Shown here: in pieces, positions 19,695 to 29,171 of the stretch
How the letters are laid out: each line of letters begins with the position of its first letter
Position numbering within the stretch: position 1 is the first letter of the stretch
Origin: Corallochytrium limacisporum
Taxonomy: Eukaryota > Opisthokonta
DNA: 64,000 nucleotides
Assembly: GCA_002811645.1 (NCBI GenBank)
Contig: PDIP01000003.1
Location: forward strand, 156,358-220,357
Direction: 5' to 3'
Program-made: the position numbers and the translations under genes
Notes under the pieces: generated by a model
What the model was told of the DNA's origin: nothing
Seen by the model: the letters and a program-made list of their open reading frames with translations, nothing else
Databases searched by the model: none

Positions 19695-20651
19695 ATGAAG
19701 GCACGGATGTCGCCTCGTTCCGACTGGTCCTCGGTGCAGCATAGCCCTGAGAGCGGTGCGCTTTGTTACCAAGCGATCCCGTCCTCCGTACTGAATCTAT
19801 AGCAAATAGCGGAGACCACAATCAATACATTACCTACCCAAAGTTTGCCTAATAAATGTACTGCACCGGGGGCGGGCCAATGGCGGCGAGGGCCTGGGTC
19901 CCCCCATTCTCGTTACCAGTCGACCCCCTCTCCGTTTGGGTTTGTTCCTTGGAGCGAACCCGTCCTGTACATTGGGTACCGGCCGGCCCAAGTGCCCCCC
20001 CCCCTTCTCCCGTTCCACCGGCCCGGCCCCGTTTGGGCTCTCGTTGCTGCGACAAAAGGGGGGGTTGGTTGGGCAAGCATAGAAATAGGAAACGATCAGA
20101 CACGGAAGCGGAGGACGAATGATTCCCCAATACATTGCATCATCCCCCCGGTTGGGGGGGGGACCAAGTTCTCCACGGAACAAAGGCTCAATAATTTCCC
20201 CAAATGCGATGGGGAATGCGAAAGCGGTGCGTTGGGGTTATATATTCAGTATTGATATTAAGAAAATCTTTGGACTTACGAGATTGAACGAGGAGTAGTA
20301 CTCCGTCCATCCCGGAGGGGAGTTGATGGCTGCTGCAGGGTGCTCACCACGTCATATCCGCCGGTTCCGTGTTCAGGTGCCCATTGGAGCGGCATAGCAG
20401 CCATTGATGAAAACTGACCGGGTTGTTGTTTGACGGATAAACCATTCCACTGCCCCTGGCTTGGATTGTATGCCGCTTATTTTCTTGGTCTTGGGTATTA
20501 GAGATCGCTTACGGATCCTACCCTTGACAAAACCTATACATTTGAGAAGAGTGGTTGTTATGAAGTGTGAGGGTGTGCTATCAAATGTCGTAGAGAGATA
20601 CAGGTAGCTCCTACGATAGGAGAAGAAAACAGCGCTAGAGAAATATCAACC
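19695..20651. other. Spacer between ADAT2 and myosin V
   Basis: About 960 bp. GC-rich and C/G-run-rich in the middle (C10 near 20000, G-rich near 20058-20065, G10 near 20153-20162), turning A/T-rich from 20225. Small overlapping reading frames translate to Pro/Gly/Arg-rich sequence and are not supported. The final 200 bp before 20652 should contain the myosin promoter. Confidence 0.55.
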
Positions 20652-23600
20652 ATGGCGCCAGATAGCCTGCATGGCAGTGCGCCGGCCATAAACATGGGCC
20701 AAAACCCGGAGGACATTCTGGCAAGGTGCAAGCCAGGAACGCTGGTTTGGATCAAAGATACAGATGAGGGTTGGGCCCAAGGCGAAATTCTCTCCATAGA
20801 CGGTGCCTCGGGGCTTATCAAAGCACGTGACCCGGCTGGATCCGAGGTCACTTTGTCTGTGACGCCAGAAAAGAATGAACATCCGGTCTTGGTTCGGACT
20901 ACAGGACCGTCCGAGGGACTTGAGGACATGACACAGCTACCCTATCTACACGAACCGGCCGTGCTGCAGTGCCTCCACACGCGGTACGAACAGAGTCAAA
21001 TCTACACATTCTCTGGAATTGTACTTGTGGCCGTGAATCCATTTAGCCACATGGAAGGCCTGTACGCTACGGAAATGATTGACACATATCGTGGATCAGT
21101 TGGCGAGCGTTTGGATCCGCATCTGTTCGCTGTCGCTGAGGCCGCGTATGTGCACATTGAGACCACGGGACAGTCACAGAGTGTCATTGTCAGTGGCGAG
21201 TCTGGAGCTGGCAAAACGGTAAGTGCAAAATACATGATGCGATACCTGAGCACGGTTGGAGGTGTTGAGTATGGTAGCTTGGAGAACCTCCGACACGCTG
21301 CAGAGGATAGTGAGCGAATGGAGACGCAGATATTGGCCAGCAATCCTATCTTTGAGGCCTTCGGCAACGCGAAAACAACACGCAACGACAATTCATCACG
21401 ATTCGGCAAGTTCTTGAAGATCTTTTTCAACAAAGATAACAAGATTTTTGGTGCATCCACGCAGACGTATTTGCTAGAGAAGAGTCGTGTGGTTCTCCAC
21501 GCCAAGCAGGAGCGGTCTTTCCATATCCTCTATCAGCTCTTGGCCGGCTTGCAGGATCTTTCCGAAAGTCAGCAAGAAGAGCTTGCTCTGCCATCGTCGA
21601 ATCCTGCGGATTATGCCTTTACAGTCCATGGCACGCCTACTGTGAAAGACGTGGACGATCGGGATGAGTTTGCAGAGATGCTCAGGGCAATGCAGACTTT
21701 GAACTTCAGCGATGAGGAACAGAACAACATTCTGAAAGTCCTTGCTGCTGTACTTCACATGGGTAACATTAAGATTAGTGCAAAGAAGGAGAGGGCGAAA
21801 CTGGAAAATGTGCAAGAAGGTAAGGAAGCGGAGTCGCCAATGGGATACGCGGCTCGGCTGCTTGGTTTGGACTTGGAGCAATTCGAGAAATGGATTCTCA
21901 AGCGCCGGATCCGTGCCGTACGGGATGTCGTAGAAAGTTTCAACAACGCAGCCCAGGCACAAGATCTAGTGCAATCACTAGCAAAGAACTTCTACTCCAT
22001 GTGCTTTGACTACGTTGTGAGCTTGATCAATCGGACTTTGGAGACCAACAAGATCCGGAATGACACTCGCTTCATTGGTATTTTAGATATTTATGGATTT
22101 GAGAGCTTTGAGAAGAATTCTTTTGAGCAATTCTGCATCAACTATGCCAATGAGAATCTGCAACAGGAGTTTGCTCGGCATGTTTTCAAGTTGGAACAGG
22201 AAGAGTATATTGCGGAAGGGATTCCTTGGGAATTTATTGCGTTCAATGATAATGAAGAGTGCATCAATCTGATTGAGGGGAAATTGGGAATCTTGTCCTT
22301 GCTGGATGAGGAATGTCGGAAAGCAAAGGGCACAAATGAGAGTTTCGGGTTGAACCTCCAGGCGAACCACAAGAACAATGACTTCTTTGCTGTACCGAAA
22401 CTGAAGAATGGTGTGGAGCCTTTCATTGTGAAACATTATGCTGGCAGTGTCATGTATGATTGTTATAGCTTCGTGGAAAAGAACAAGGATCAGCTCAACG
22501 AGGATATTAAGGAGGTGATCAAAGCGTCAACATCTCCGTTTGTACAAAACATTCTAAAGTTTGATCCCATTTCGTTCCCTCCTGATGAAGACGAGCCAGA
22601 GGAGCCGTCTGGACGCGGAAAGCGCAAGAGAATACCGACCGTTGGCTCGCAGTTCCGGACTTCGCTCACGGAACTCATGAAGACGTTGTATGGGACTGAA
22701 ACACACTATGTACGCTGCATCAAACCGAACATGGAAAAGGCAGCCTGGGTATTTGATCGGACTCATGTTCTGAGTCAGCTGCGGGCTTGCGGTGTTCTTG
22801 AAACTATCCGAATCAGTGCTGCTGGGTTTCCAAATAAGAAGTTTCATGACGAATTCGTCACAAGGTACAGGCCTTTACTTAAGGGAATCTCTCCGAAAGA
22901 GGACAATCTGGAAGAATGTGTGAGGAACATTTTGGAACAGTACTGCACCAGTGAAGATGGACATGATCGGTACCAAATCGGTAAGACCAAGGTCTTTCTC
23001 CGAGCCGGGGAATTGCCTCTCTTGGAAGACAAGCGAAGCGAGCGATTCCGGAAGGCGGCAGTGATGATTCAATCCAATTACCGGGCTCATTACCACCAGA
23101 AAAGATTTGTCAGGATTCGCAGAACTGCTTTGGCGTTGCAAACCTGGATTCGAGGCGGGAAGGCCCGACATATCGTACAAGACCTGCGGGAGGCAAGGGC
23201 AGCAACAATGCTGGCCGCCTGGTACCGCGGATGCAAGCAGCGACTCACGTACAAGCAGCAGAGAGAGGCCGTCATTCTTCTACAATCCTTGGTGCGCGTT
23301 CGTATGGCGAAGGAAGAGGTGGCGATTCTACGGGCAGAGAAGTATGCCAAGATTCAGGAAGGGGCTGCCCTCAAGATCCAGGGTGTCATGCGGGTTGTGG
23401 CAGCGCGAACGAAGTTCTTGCGCACGCGTAGTGGTATCGTTCAGCTGCAATCTCACTTCCGTCGCCGCCAGGCCAAGAAGGAGTTTATTGAGTTGCGTAA
23501 GGAGGCACGCAGTGTGACGAAACTGCAAGAGACCAAGTTTGCTCTTGAGAACACGGTAATGAATCTCACCCGAGAGCTTGACTCTGTTAAGGCCGAGCGC

Positions 23601-25739
23601 GATGCTGCCAATGCTGAGATTGTGCAGTTGAAGGCGGCGCGGGAGACAGAGACAAACACCGTGGCTGACATCAAAGAAGAGCTCGAGACAATCAAGAAAG
23701 CAGACAGTGAGAAGGCGGCACGGATTGGAGCGCTGGAAACCGAAATTGAGCAGATCGATCTTGCACGCACAGAGAAAGACGCAGAAATGGAGAGCGTAAG
23801 GTCTCAATTGGTGGAACTAACCGCCAAATTTGTCGCAATGGAAGCTCTCTTTGCCACAACACAGTCCGCTCTTGAGGAGATGGAGGAGGCGAAGAAGGAA
23901 CCTTTTCCTGTCAAACATATTGGCACAGATGTCATGTCACCGCAGCCTGTAGAAGGTGAAGAAAACATGCAGGAAATGATCAACGGATTGCGAAAGATGG
24001 GTCGGCCGCGTGTTAACACCTTGGACCGAATCGACGACTCTGTGCTGGCTATGACGGCTGTTGACCAGCCAACAGAGGACTTCCAGAAGGAGCTTGAAGA
24101 GGACTACATCAACCGAACCCCTCGGGACCTTTCCAAGACTTCGAAGGCGACTAGTGATGCCCAAGCCGAGGTCAACGGTGCTTCCGCTGTGTCAGAGGCT
24201 CAGAATGCCCTTGAACAGGAGAATAAGAAGCTCGAGGAAGAGCTTGAGATGCTCCGTGAAGAATTGAGATCCCTGCGAGAGAAAGGCAGCCTCGAGGAAG
24301 GATCGGCCAGCAGCCCAGGGGTCTTCGCCAAGCGTCAGAACCCGCGACAAGCAATGCGCAACATTAAGGAAAAGATTAAGCAGGGTGCTGTCGGTGTGGC
24401 AAACGAAGGTCGTCGGGCATACGGCAGTTTCCGTGGTACGCCAGATTCGAACGGCAATGCTTTGAGCGCGACCGGTCTTGGCGATCCCTTGCAGGTAGGC
24501 ACTGACCCACTGACTTCTGCGCATGGTGAGGTCGATAGTGACTCCCTCCCCGACGGCGTTCATGACTTCCGCGAACCAGACCGGGCCACACCACAACCGA
24601 AGGCGGTGATGAAGGAGTCGCGTAACCGTGGACTTTCGGGTAATACCACATCGTCCATTATCATGGCTTTCAAGTACCACGAGTCGGACATAAACCGCCT
24701 GCGCGAGAACCTGGAAGCCCTTGACCCCCGAGACCCAATGGTCAATGGCAAGCCTGTGGTGGCCCAGGTCATCTTGCATTGTGTGCGCTACGACATCTAT
24801 ATGAATCGAATCGAACAGATGGAACGTTTGACGGACATGAGCTTAAACCTTATGCGTCGTCAGTTTGGAGCCAATTCGTGTATCCTACGTGCATTCTGGC
24901 TGGCCAACACCTGCCATCTGCTAGCGGCCTTGAAACTCGACCAGCCAGTCATCAAGAATACCACACAAATGTTCCAGCATTTGCTCATGGAGCACATTAG
25001 TGAAGGCTTCCAGGCCTTGCTCGAGAAGATGATGGCCGATCTCAATCCCTTGATCCCCGCCCTCCTCGATGAGGAGGCACGCAGTGATGCAGCCAAGACT
25101 GGTGGTTGGATGCGGATGGTGCGAAATGCTGTTACCAGCCGTCCTACGATGGCAAACTTGGTAGCACTTCTGGATAGCCGCTTACGCATGTTTCAGAACG
25201 TGGAACTTGAACCGAGTATCATCTACCAGCTGTATCAGCGCGTGATTGAAGGCATCGATGCCTTTACCTTGAATCGTATCATCATGCGTCGCGACTACTG
25301 CACCCACGATAAGGGCAAACACATCGAAGCGAACGTCATGCGCATCCTGCGGTGGGTGAAGACCGGGTCTAGCATTCCCCAAGAACTCATGCAAGATACC
25401 ATGAGCAATACTTTGGCTGCCGTGTATCTGCTGATTGGTCCTAAGCGCTCCGCAGACGATGTGGATGTCATCATTGATAATGTGAGCCCCTTGAACGGCA
25501 TGCAAGCGCAGCGCATACTGAACCACTACCACCATGACACATATGATGATCCGGTGAATCCACAGTTTAAGAAGGAGCTCCTACGGCGCTTGGGCTTCGA
25601 CCGCAATGAGTCTGTGGTCATGAAGCGCATCCCGCTTACGATTCCACCCATCATCAGCGTCAAAAAGGCGGTGGTATACAATACCAATGTTCCTCGGTCT
25701 CTGGCAAATGCGGACATTCTCGAGGAGTTCATGCTTTGA
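20652..25739 (+). CDS. MYO5: Class V myosin heavy chain
   Basis: A 1695-residue actin-based cargo motor in one exon. A short SH3-like N-terminal domain (about 20-80) precedes the motor domain (about 90-800). The motor has the P-loop Gly-Glu-Ser-Gly-Ala-Gly-Lys-Thr at 182-189, switch I (Asn-Asp-Asn-Ser-Ser-Arg-Phe-Gly-Lys) and switch II (Asp-Ile-Tyr-Gly-Phe-Glu). It also has the SH1/SH2 helix region Leu-Arg-Ala-Cys-Gly-Val-Leu-Glu-Thr-Ile-Arg. Six IQ motifs follow (about 804-950), giving the long lever arm of class V; each should bind calmodulin or a light chain. Coiled coil runs from about 955 to 1115, with a shorter stretch near 1195-1235, so a dimer is likely. The globular DIL cargo-binding domain occupies about 1330-1690. 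Length is between yeast Myo2 (1574) and vertebrate MYO5A (1855). The codon usage and frame are clean throughout. Confidence 0.97.
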   Translation: MAPDSLHGSAPAINMGQNPEDILARCKPGTLVWIKDTDEGWAQGEILSIDGASGLIKARDPAGSEVTLSVTPEKNEHPVLVRTTGPSEGLEDMTQLPYLHEPAVLQCLHTRYEQSQIYTFSGIVLVAVNPFSHMEGLYATEMIDTYRGSVGERLDPHLFAVAEAAYVHIETTGQSQSVIVSGESGAGKTVSAKYMMRYLSTVGGVEYGSLENLRHAAEDSERMETQILASNPIFEAFGNAKTTRNDNSSRFGKFLKIFFNKDNKIFGASTQTYLLEKSRVVLHAKQERSFHILYQLLAGLQDLSESQQEELALPSSNPADYAFTVHGTPTVKDVDDRDEFAEMLRAMQTLNFSDEEQNNILKVLAAVLHMGNIKISAKKERAKLENVQEGKEAESPMGYAARLLGLDLEQFEKWILKRRIRAVRDVVESFNNAAQAQDLVQSLAKNFYSMCFDYVVSLINRTLETNKIRNDTRFIGILDIYGFESFEKNSFEQFCINYANENLQQEFARHVFKLEQEEYIAEGIPWEFIAFNDNEECINLIEGKLGILSLLDEECRKAKGTNESFGLNLQANHKNNDFFAVPKLKNGVEPFIVKHYAGSVMYDCYSFVEKNKDQLNEDIKEVIKASTSPFVQNILKFDPISFPPDEDEPEEPSGRGKRKRIPTVGSQFRTSLTELMKTLYGTETHYVRCIKPNMEKAAWVFDRTHVLSQLRACGVLETIRISAAGFPNKKFHDEFVTRYRPLLKGISPKEDNLEECVRNILEQYCTSEDGHDRYQIGKTKVFLRAGELPLLEDKRSERFRKAAVMIQSNYRAHYHQKRFVRIRRTALALQTWIRGGKARHIVQDLREARAATMLAAWYRGCKQRLTYKQQREAVILLQSLVRVRMAKEEVAILRAEKYAKIQEGAALKIQGVMRVVAARTKFLRTRSGIVQLQSHFRRRQAKKEFIELRKEARSVTKLQETKFALENTVMNLTRELDSVKAERDAANAEIVQLKAARETETNTVADIKEELETIKKADSEKAARIGALETEIEQIDLARTEKDAEMESVRSQLVELTAKFVAMEALFATTQSALEEMEEAKKEPFPVKHIGTDVMSPQPVEGEENMQEMINGLRKMGRPRVNTLDRIDDSVLAMTAVDQPTEDFQKELEEDYINRTPRDLSKTSKATSDAQAEVNGASAVSEAQNALEQENKKLEEELEMLREELRSLREKGSLEEGSASSPGVFAKRQNPRQAMRNIKEKIKQGAVGVANEGRRAYGSFRGTPDSNGNALSATGLGDPLQVGTDPLTSAHGEVDSDSLPDGVHDFREPDRATPQPKAVMKESRNRGLSGNTTSSIIMAFKYHESDINRLRENLEALDPRDPMVNGKPVVAQVILHCVRYDIYMNRIEQMERLTDMSLNLMRRQFGANSCILRAFWLANTCHLLAALKLDQPVIKNTTQMFQHLLMEHISEGFQALLEKMMADLNPLIPALLDEEARSDAAKTGGWMRMVRNAVTSRPTMANLVALLDSRLRMFQNVELEPSIIYQLYQRVIEGIDAFTLNRIIMRRDYCTHDKGKHIEANVMRILRWVKTGSSIPQELMQDTMSNTLAAVYLLIGPKRSADDVDVIIDNVSPLNGMQAQRILNHYHHDTYDDPVNPQFKKELLRRLGFDRNESVVMKRIPLTIPPIISVKKAVVYNTNVPRSLANADILEEFML

Positions 25740-25809
25740 GCGGGATACAATAGTTTCGTAGCTTTCGTAAAACCAACGTTACTGTAATTTTGAAGCCATT
25801 AAGCCGTGT

Positions 25810-27579
25810 TTAAGTAGTGCGACCCCGTCGAATCTGTTCCATGATGCTGCGGCTGAGTTCCCTGGCCTCACGCAACGCGTTTGCAACTTCAATATCACTC
25901 ACTGCTGATGTCGACATGGGCCTTTGCGGTGGAAGAGGACTGTAATCAAAAGCATCACCATGCATCATGCCTGGCATCGTACCGGCATGGCTATGTCCCA
26001 TTGCTGGCGCTCGCAGATCCATCGCTGTGGGGCTGACGCTGCGCATTCCTGCCCATACTGTCGGCTCGGAATACTCCTCTGGGATACTGGGTGGCTGATA
26101 GTGGGATGAAGTTGGCTGACCGGAGTCAAAGGATGATGGATGGTGGAACATCGGGGGTTGAGGCTGATGCGGAAGTTGAGACTGTGTAGCCTGTTGTAGC
26201 AGCTGCATGTGCCCTAGCATCTCTTGCTGCTGATTCTTAAACTCCGTGATGGAGGACAGAAGCTGTTTTTTGTCCTTGCGCACCATCTGAAACTTGCTCT
26301 TCCATTCTTTGGACTCTCGTTTCTGGAGTTCGAGTTCGTTCTTTAGAATGTCGACTTCGCGCTCACGTTGGGTAAGCAGAGTGTCCAATTCGTCATTGTC
26401 AATTCCCATCTCTTCCATGCGTTTTTGTAGTTCTGTGACAGCCTCGGCCATGTCGTCCGTGTCCGCTCTCATCGCTCTCAGCTCAGCCTGTAGATCCTGA
26501 GCTTCTTTCTCTTTTTGCATCCCAAAGGTGTGCTCGTCCTGCCATTCTTCCTGTAGTCGGTCGAGGTTCTCAGCCAGCATATTTAGTTCTTCATCCTTCT
26601 CTGCTATTTCCGTGTCCTTAGCGATCAGTTGGGCAAAGGATTCCTTGTATTCCTCGTCTACGTTCTGCAGTTTCTGATTCAGGTCATCATTTGCTTTTTG
26701 CAGAACGTCCCTTGCTGCCGTGATATCGCTTACTTGCTGCGTCAGCTCATCAACTTCTTTGCGCGAAGTTTTGATTTCTTCGTCCAGGGAAGCGGTCAGT
26801 TTGCGATTGTCCTGAAAGTCATCGAAGAGTTTGTCGTATGCGGTCTGAAGTCGGGCCACCTCGGCTCCATGCCTTTTCAGATTCTCACCTCGATTCCTTT
26901 CGTAGCCGGAGACCTTCTCTTGAAGGTTTTTCGCTTCTATCTTCATTTGTTGCAACTCAGACCAGGCTGTTTCACAATCCATCGCTATCTTCTCCTTATG
27001 TTCTGTCAGCGCTTGTATCTGACTCTCGTACCGTTCTGTGAGGATACGCCGCGCCTCAGCTACGGGATCGAAGTCCGTACGAGCAGTCATTTCTCTCATG
27101 GCTTCCACAAGCTTGTACTGCTGCTGTAGGCTGTTCTTCAGCTTGTCCTTGATGTTTGCTATCGTGGCCTTCTGGGTCTGGTCCATTTCTTTCACAGTCT
27201 GCAGCATATCAGTTAGACTAGTCTCAAGCACATGATTCTTGTGCCGGAGCTCAAGAGCCTCTGTCTCCGCCAATTCTGCGCGTTCTTTAAAATCTTTAAC
27301 CTTCAGATACGCCTCCCTCGCATGTTCAAAGTTGGCATCTCTCTCTGCTTTTAACGTTTCGACCGACTCGTAAAGTTTCTGCAATTTGTCCAATGAAGGT
27401 GAGTTCTGTAAGGATCCAATACTTAAAAACTGCTGAATGGCATCCTGTGTGAGACCAGACCTTTGAGTTTTGAGCGGAATACCATGTCCAAAGTCTTCCT
27501 TGGAGTCTGCGGCATCGTTTACGACTAGTCCCCTTGATGGGCTATGTACCTTCAATATTAACACTGGTTCCTCTGCCAT
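25810..27579 (-). CDS. Long coiled-coil protein, unrecognised
   Basis: A 589-residue protein with no enzyme domain I can see. Residues 1-55 are non-repetitive, and about 60-470 is nearly continuous coiled coil with heptads rich in Glu, Lys, Gln and Leu. About 470-570 is Gln/His/Pro/Met/Ser-rich and probably unstructured, and a short final helix ends in Arg-Arg-Gly-Arg-Thr-Thr. Such an architecture suits a scaffold, tether or cytoskeletal adaptor. It converges on myosin V with 70 bp between stops, but adjacency alone does not show that they interact. The start is the only ATG ahead of the conserved-looking N-terminal segment. It could be a golgin, centrosomal or kinetochore protein; I cannot choose. 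Confidence 0.85.
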   Translation of the reverse strand: MAEEPVLILKVHSPSRGLVVNDAADSKEDFGHGIPLKTQRSGLTQDAIQQFLSIGSLQNSPSLDKLQKLYESVETLKAERDANFEHAREAYLKVKDFKERAELAETEALELRHKNHVLETSLTDMLQTVKEMDQTQKATIANIKDKLKNSLQQQYKLVEAMREMTARTDFDPVAEARRILTERYESQIQALTEHKEKIAMDCETAWSELQQMKIEAKNLQEKVSGYERNRGENLKRHGAEVARLQTAYDKLFDDFQDNRKLTASLDEEIKTSRKEVDELTQQVSDITAARDVLQKANDDLNQKLQNVDEEYKESFAQLIAKDTEIAEKDEELNMLAENLDRLQEEWQDEHTFGMQKEKEAQDLQAELRAMRADTDDMAEAVTELQKRMEEMGIDNDELDTLLTQREREVDILKNELELQKRESKEWKSKFQMVRKDKKQLLSSITEFKNQQQEMLGHMQLLQQATQSQLPHQPQPPMFHHPSSFDSGQPTSSHYQPPSIPEEYSEPTVWAGMRSVSPTAMDLRAPAMGHSHAGTMPGMMHGDAFDYSPLPPQRPMSTSAVSDIEVANALREARELSRSIMEQIRRGRTT

Positions 27580-28107
27580 TATGTCTTTGTAGTTGTCTGC
27601 TCATCAGATTGCGAACCCTTCATTATGTATAATATAGACCGTCTTGATACACTATCACTTTCTCGAAATACCATTGTGATCAAATGGGCAACGTTATGGT
27701 TCCTTTGTACCTTGCGAGCCGCAAAGACCAGCGGCGCTCCCTGCGGAATAGAGACTCGCCCGGAAGCGGCGGACGAGTGTGGTCCCTAAGGTCGGGCAGG
27801 GGTAACCTCTTGGAAGTTTTGCGCGCCAAAAATTCGTGCAGGGAAAAATGGGAGGGTGAGAGAGCGGTCAAGAGAAGCATAGCGAGACCCACAACTCTCA
27901 TGGAGACCACACTTACTGAGCTCATACCGAGCAAGCTTAGATTAGAGTTCTCCAACGCCCTGTTTATCTTTTGTATTGCCCTTTTGCAACTTTTCTAGAA
28001 ATTGCTATTCGTCATGGTATAAGGAGTCGCTGTGAAAGCTCAAGGTGACGGTTAAAGTGAAGTCAACGGAAAGATAATCACAAGTGGGTCAGCGGCAGAG
28101 TGTAACA
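27580..28107. other. Divergent promoter region, coiled-coil gene and MND1
   Basis: About 530 bp. Two overlapping short frames exist. One is on the plus strand (27684-27998, 104 codons, ending in a hydrophobic stretch). The other is on the minus strand (27680-27925, 81 codons from its first ATG, with a signal-peptide-like start). They occupy the same DNA, so at most one could be real; neither resembles a family I know. Confidence 0.45.
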
Positions 28108-28734
28108 ATGGGGAGAACAAAGCCACTGAGCTTGGAAGAGAAGCGGAAGAGAATGATGGAAATCCTATTCGATTATCGGGAGGTTTTCAAACTTCCAGAA
28201 CTTGAAAAGAAAGGTCACAAAGAGAAGGGAGTGGTGGCTCAATCAGTGAAGGATGTTCTGCAGACGCTAGTGGATGATAACCTAATCAATTTAGAGAAGA
28301 TTGGCAATGGAAATTACTATTGGGCTTTTCCAAGCCAGGGCTCTCATATCCGGAAGCGTCGTGCCGCTGAACTTGACACCCAACTAGAGGAGAGAAAGCA
28401 GAGAAAGATTGAACTAACAAAGGAACGTGAAGAGTTGGAACATGGGCGAGAGGAGACTGATGAATACAATGATCTATTGGAAGAAGTCAGCAAGCTGGAT
28501 AATGAATTCAAAGAGTTGACTCGGGAAATGGACTCCTTGAAGGACCGTGATCCGGAACTAATGGAGAAGCGAGTCAAGGCCATGAAGGAATGCGTAAACG
28601 CTGCCAATCGCTGGACCGACAACATTTTCAACATGAAGGACTGGATCCTGAAGAAATTCCCGCAGTTTACAGATGCTGAGCTAAACAAAAACTTTGAAAT
28701 CCCGGATGAGTTTGACTACATTGTCGCAGCATAA
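28108..28734 (+). CDS. MND1: Meiotic nuclear division protein 1 homologue
   Basis: A 208-residue protein that with HOP2/PSMC3IP stimulates Dmc1/Rad51 strand exchange in meiotic recombination. The N-terminal winged-helix segment is highly recognisable: Ser-Leu-Glu-Glu-Lys-Arg-Lys-Arg-Met-Met-Glu-Ile, then Lys-Glu-Lys-Gly-Val-Val-Ala-Gln-Ser-Val-Lys-Asp-Val-Leu-Gln, and Asn-Tyr-Tyr-Trp-Ala-Phe-Pro-Ser. A coiled coil (about 85-160) mediates pairing with HOP2. The C-terminal Ala-Asn-Arg-Trp-Thr-Asp-Asn-Ile-Phe and Phe-Asp-Tyr-Ile close the family pattern. An upstream in-frame GTG would add eight residues, but the ATG at 28108 matches homologues (human 205 residues). It implies that this organism has, or recently had, a meiotic pathway. 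Confidence 0.95.
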   Translation: MGRTKPLSLEEKRKRMMEILFDYREVFKLPELEKKGHKEKGVVAQSVKDVLQTLVDDNLINLEKIGNGNYYWAFPSQGSHIRKRRAAELDTQLEERKQRKIELTKEREELEHGREETDEYNDLLEEVSKLDNEFKELTREMDSLKDRDPELMEKRVKAMKECVNAANRWTDNIFNMKDWILKKFPQFTDAELNKNFEIPDEFDYIVAA

Positions 28735-29171
28735 TACCATGAGGATCATTCGATCCAGAGACCTCCACGTACTAGTGGGTCTGCCATAAGGAGTCTTTTC
28801 AAGTGCCCTCCACCCAAAGACAGTAGGGGCCGGATTCGAAGGGGGGACGAAAACGCTGAATTAACCGACTCCAATCGGTTTCGCGGGCTCCCGGGCTGCG
28901 ATTGTTGGGGAGGTGGTACTGTGTAAAATTTTACACATGTGATACAAGAACACTGCACAAGATGCATCGTCGCACAGTTTCGACATTCCCGTTCTGGGAA
29001 CATTTGTGAGGAAGCTATTTGATACACTTGTCATGGGCTATGAGAACAAATTCGTGTTCTACATGTTACTATAAAGAAAATATCTCCATGGACAAGTACT
29101 AGAAGCACAATGAGCTCAGCGATCCGGTAGTATTCTGCACGCGGTTAGTTTGGCCTTGTAGAGAATAAACC
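28735..29171. other. Spacer between MND1 and eIF2D with an 18-bp palindrome
   Basis: About 440 bp between tandem plus-strand genes. It contains the perfect palindrome at 28920-28937 listed separately. A pair of inverted hexamers (CAATCG near 28872 and CGATTG near 28899) flanks a GC-rich centre. No coding frame is supported. Confidence 0.55.
28920..28937. promoter_or_regulatory. Perfect 18-bp palindrome TGTGTAAAATTTTACACA
   Basis: The sequence reads identically on both strands over 18 bp. It lies about 235 bp upstream of the eIF2D start and 185 bp downstream of the MND1 stop. It could be a dimeric-factor binding site for eIF2D; the role is inferred only from symmetry and position. Confidence 0.35.

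Noticed and set aside
27680-27998. Two opposite short frames, one with a C-terminal hydrophobic end and one with a signal-like start
   Set aside because: They share the same DNA and neither has a recognisable family; not strong enough to annotate as a gene.
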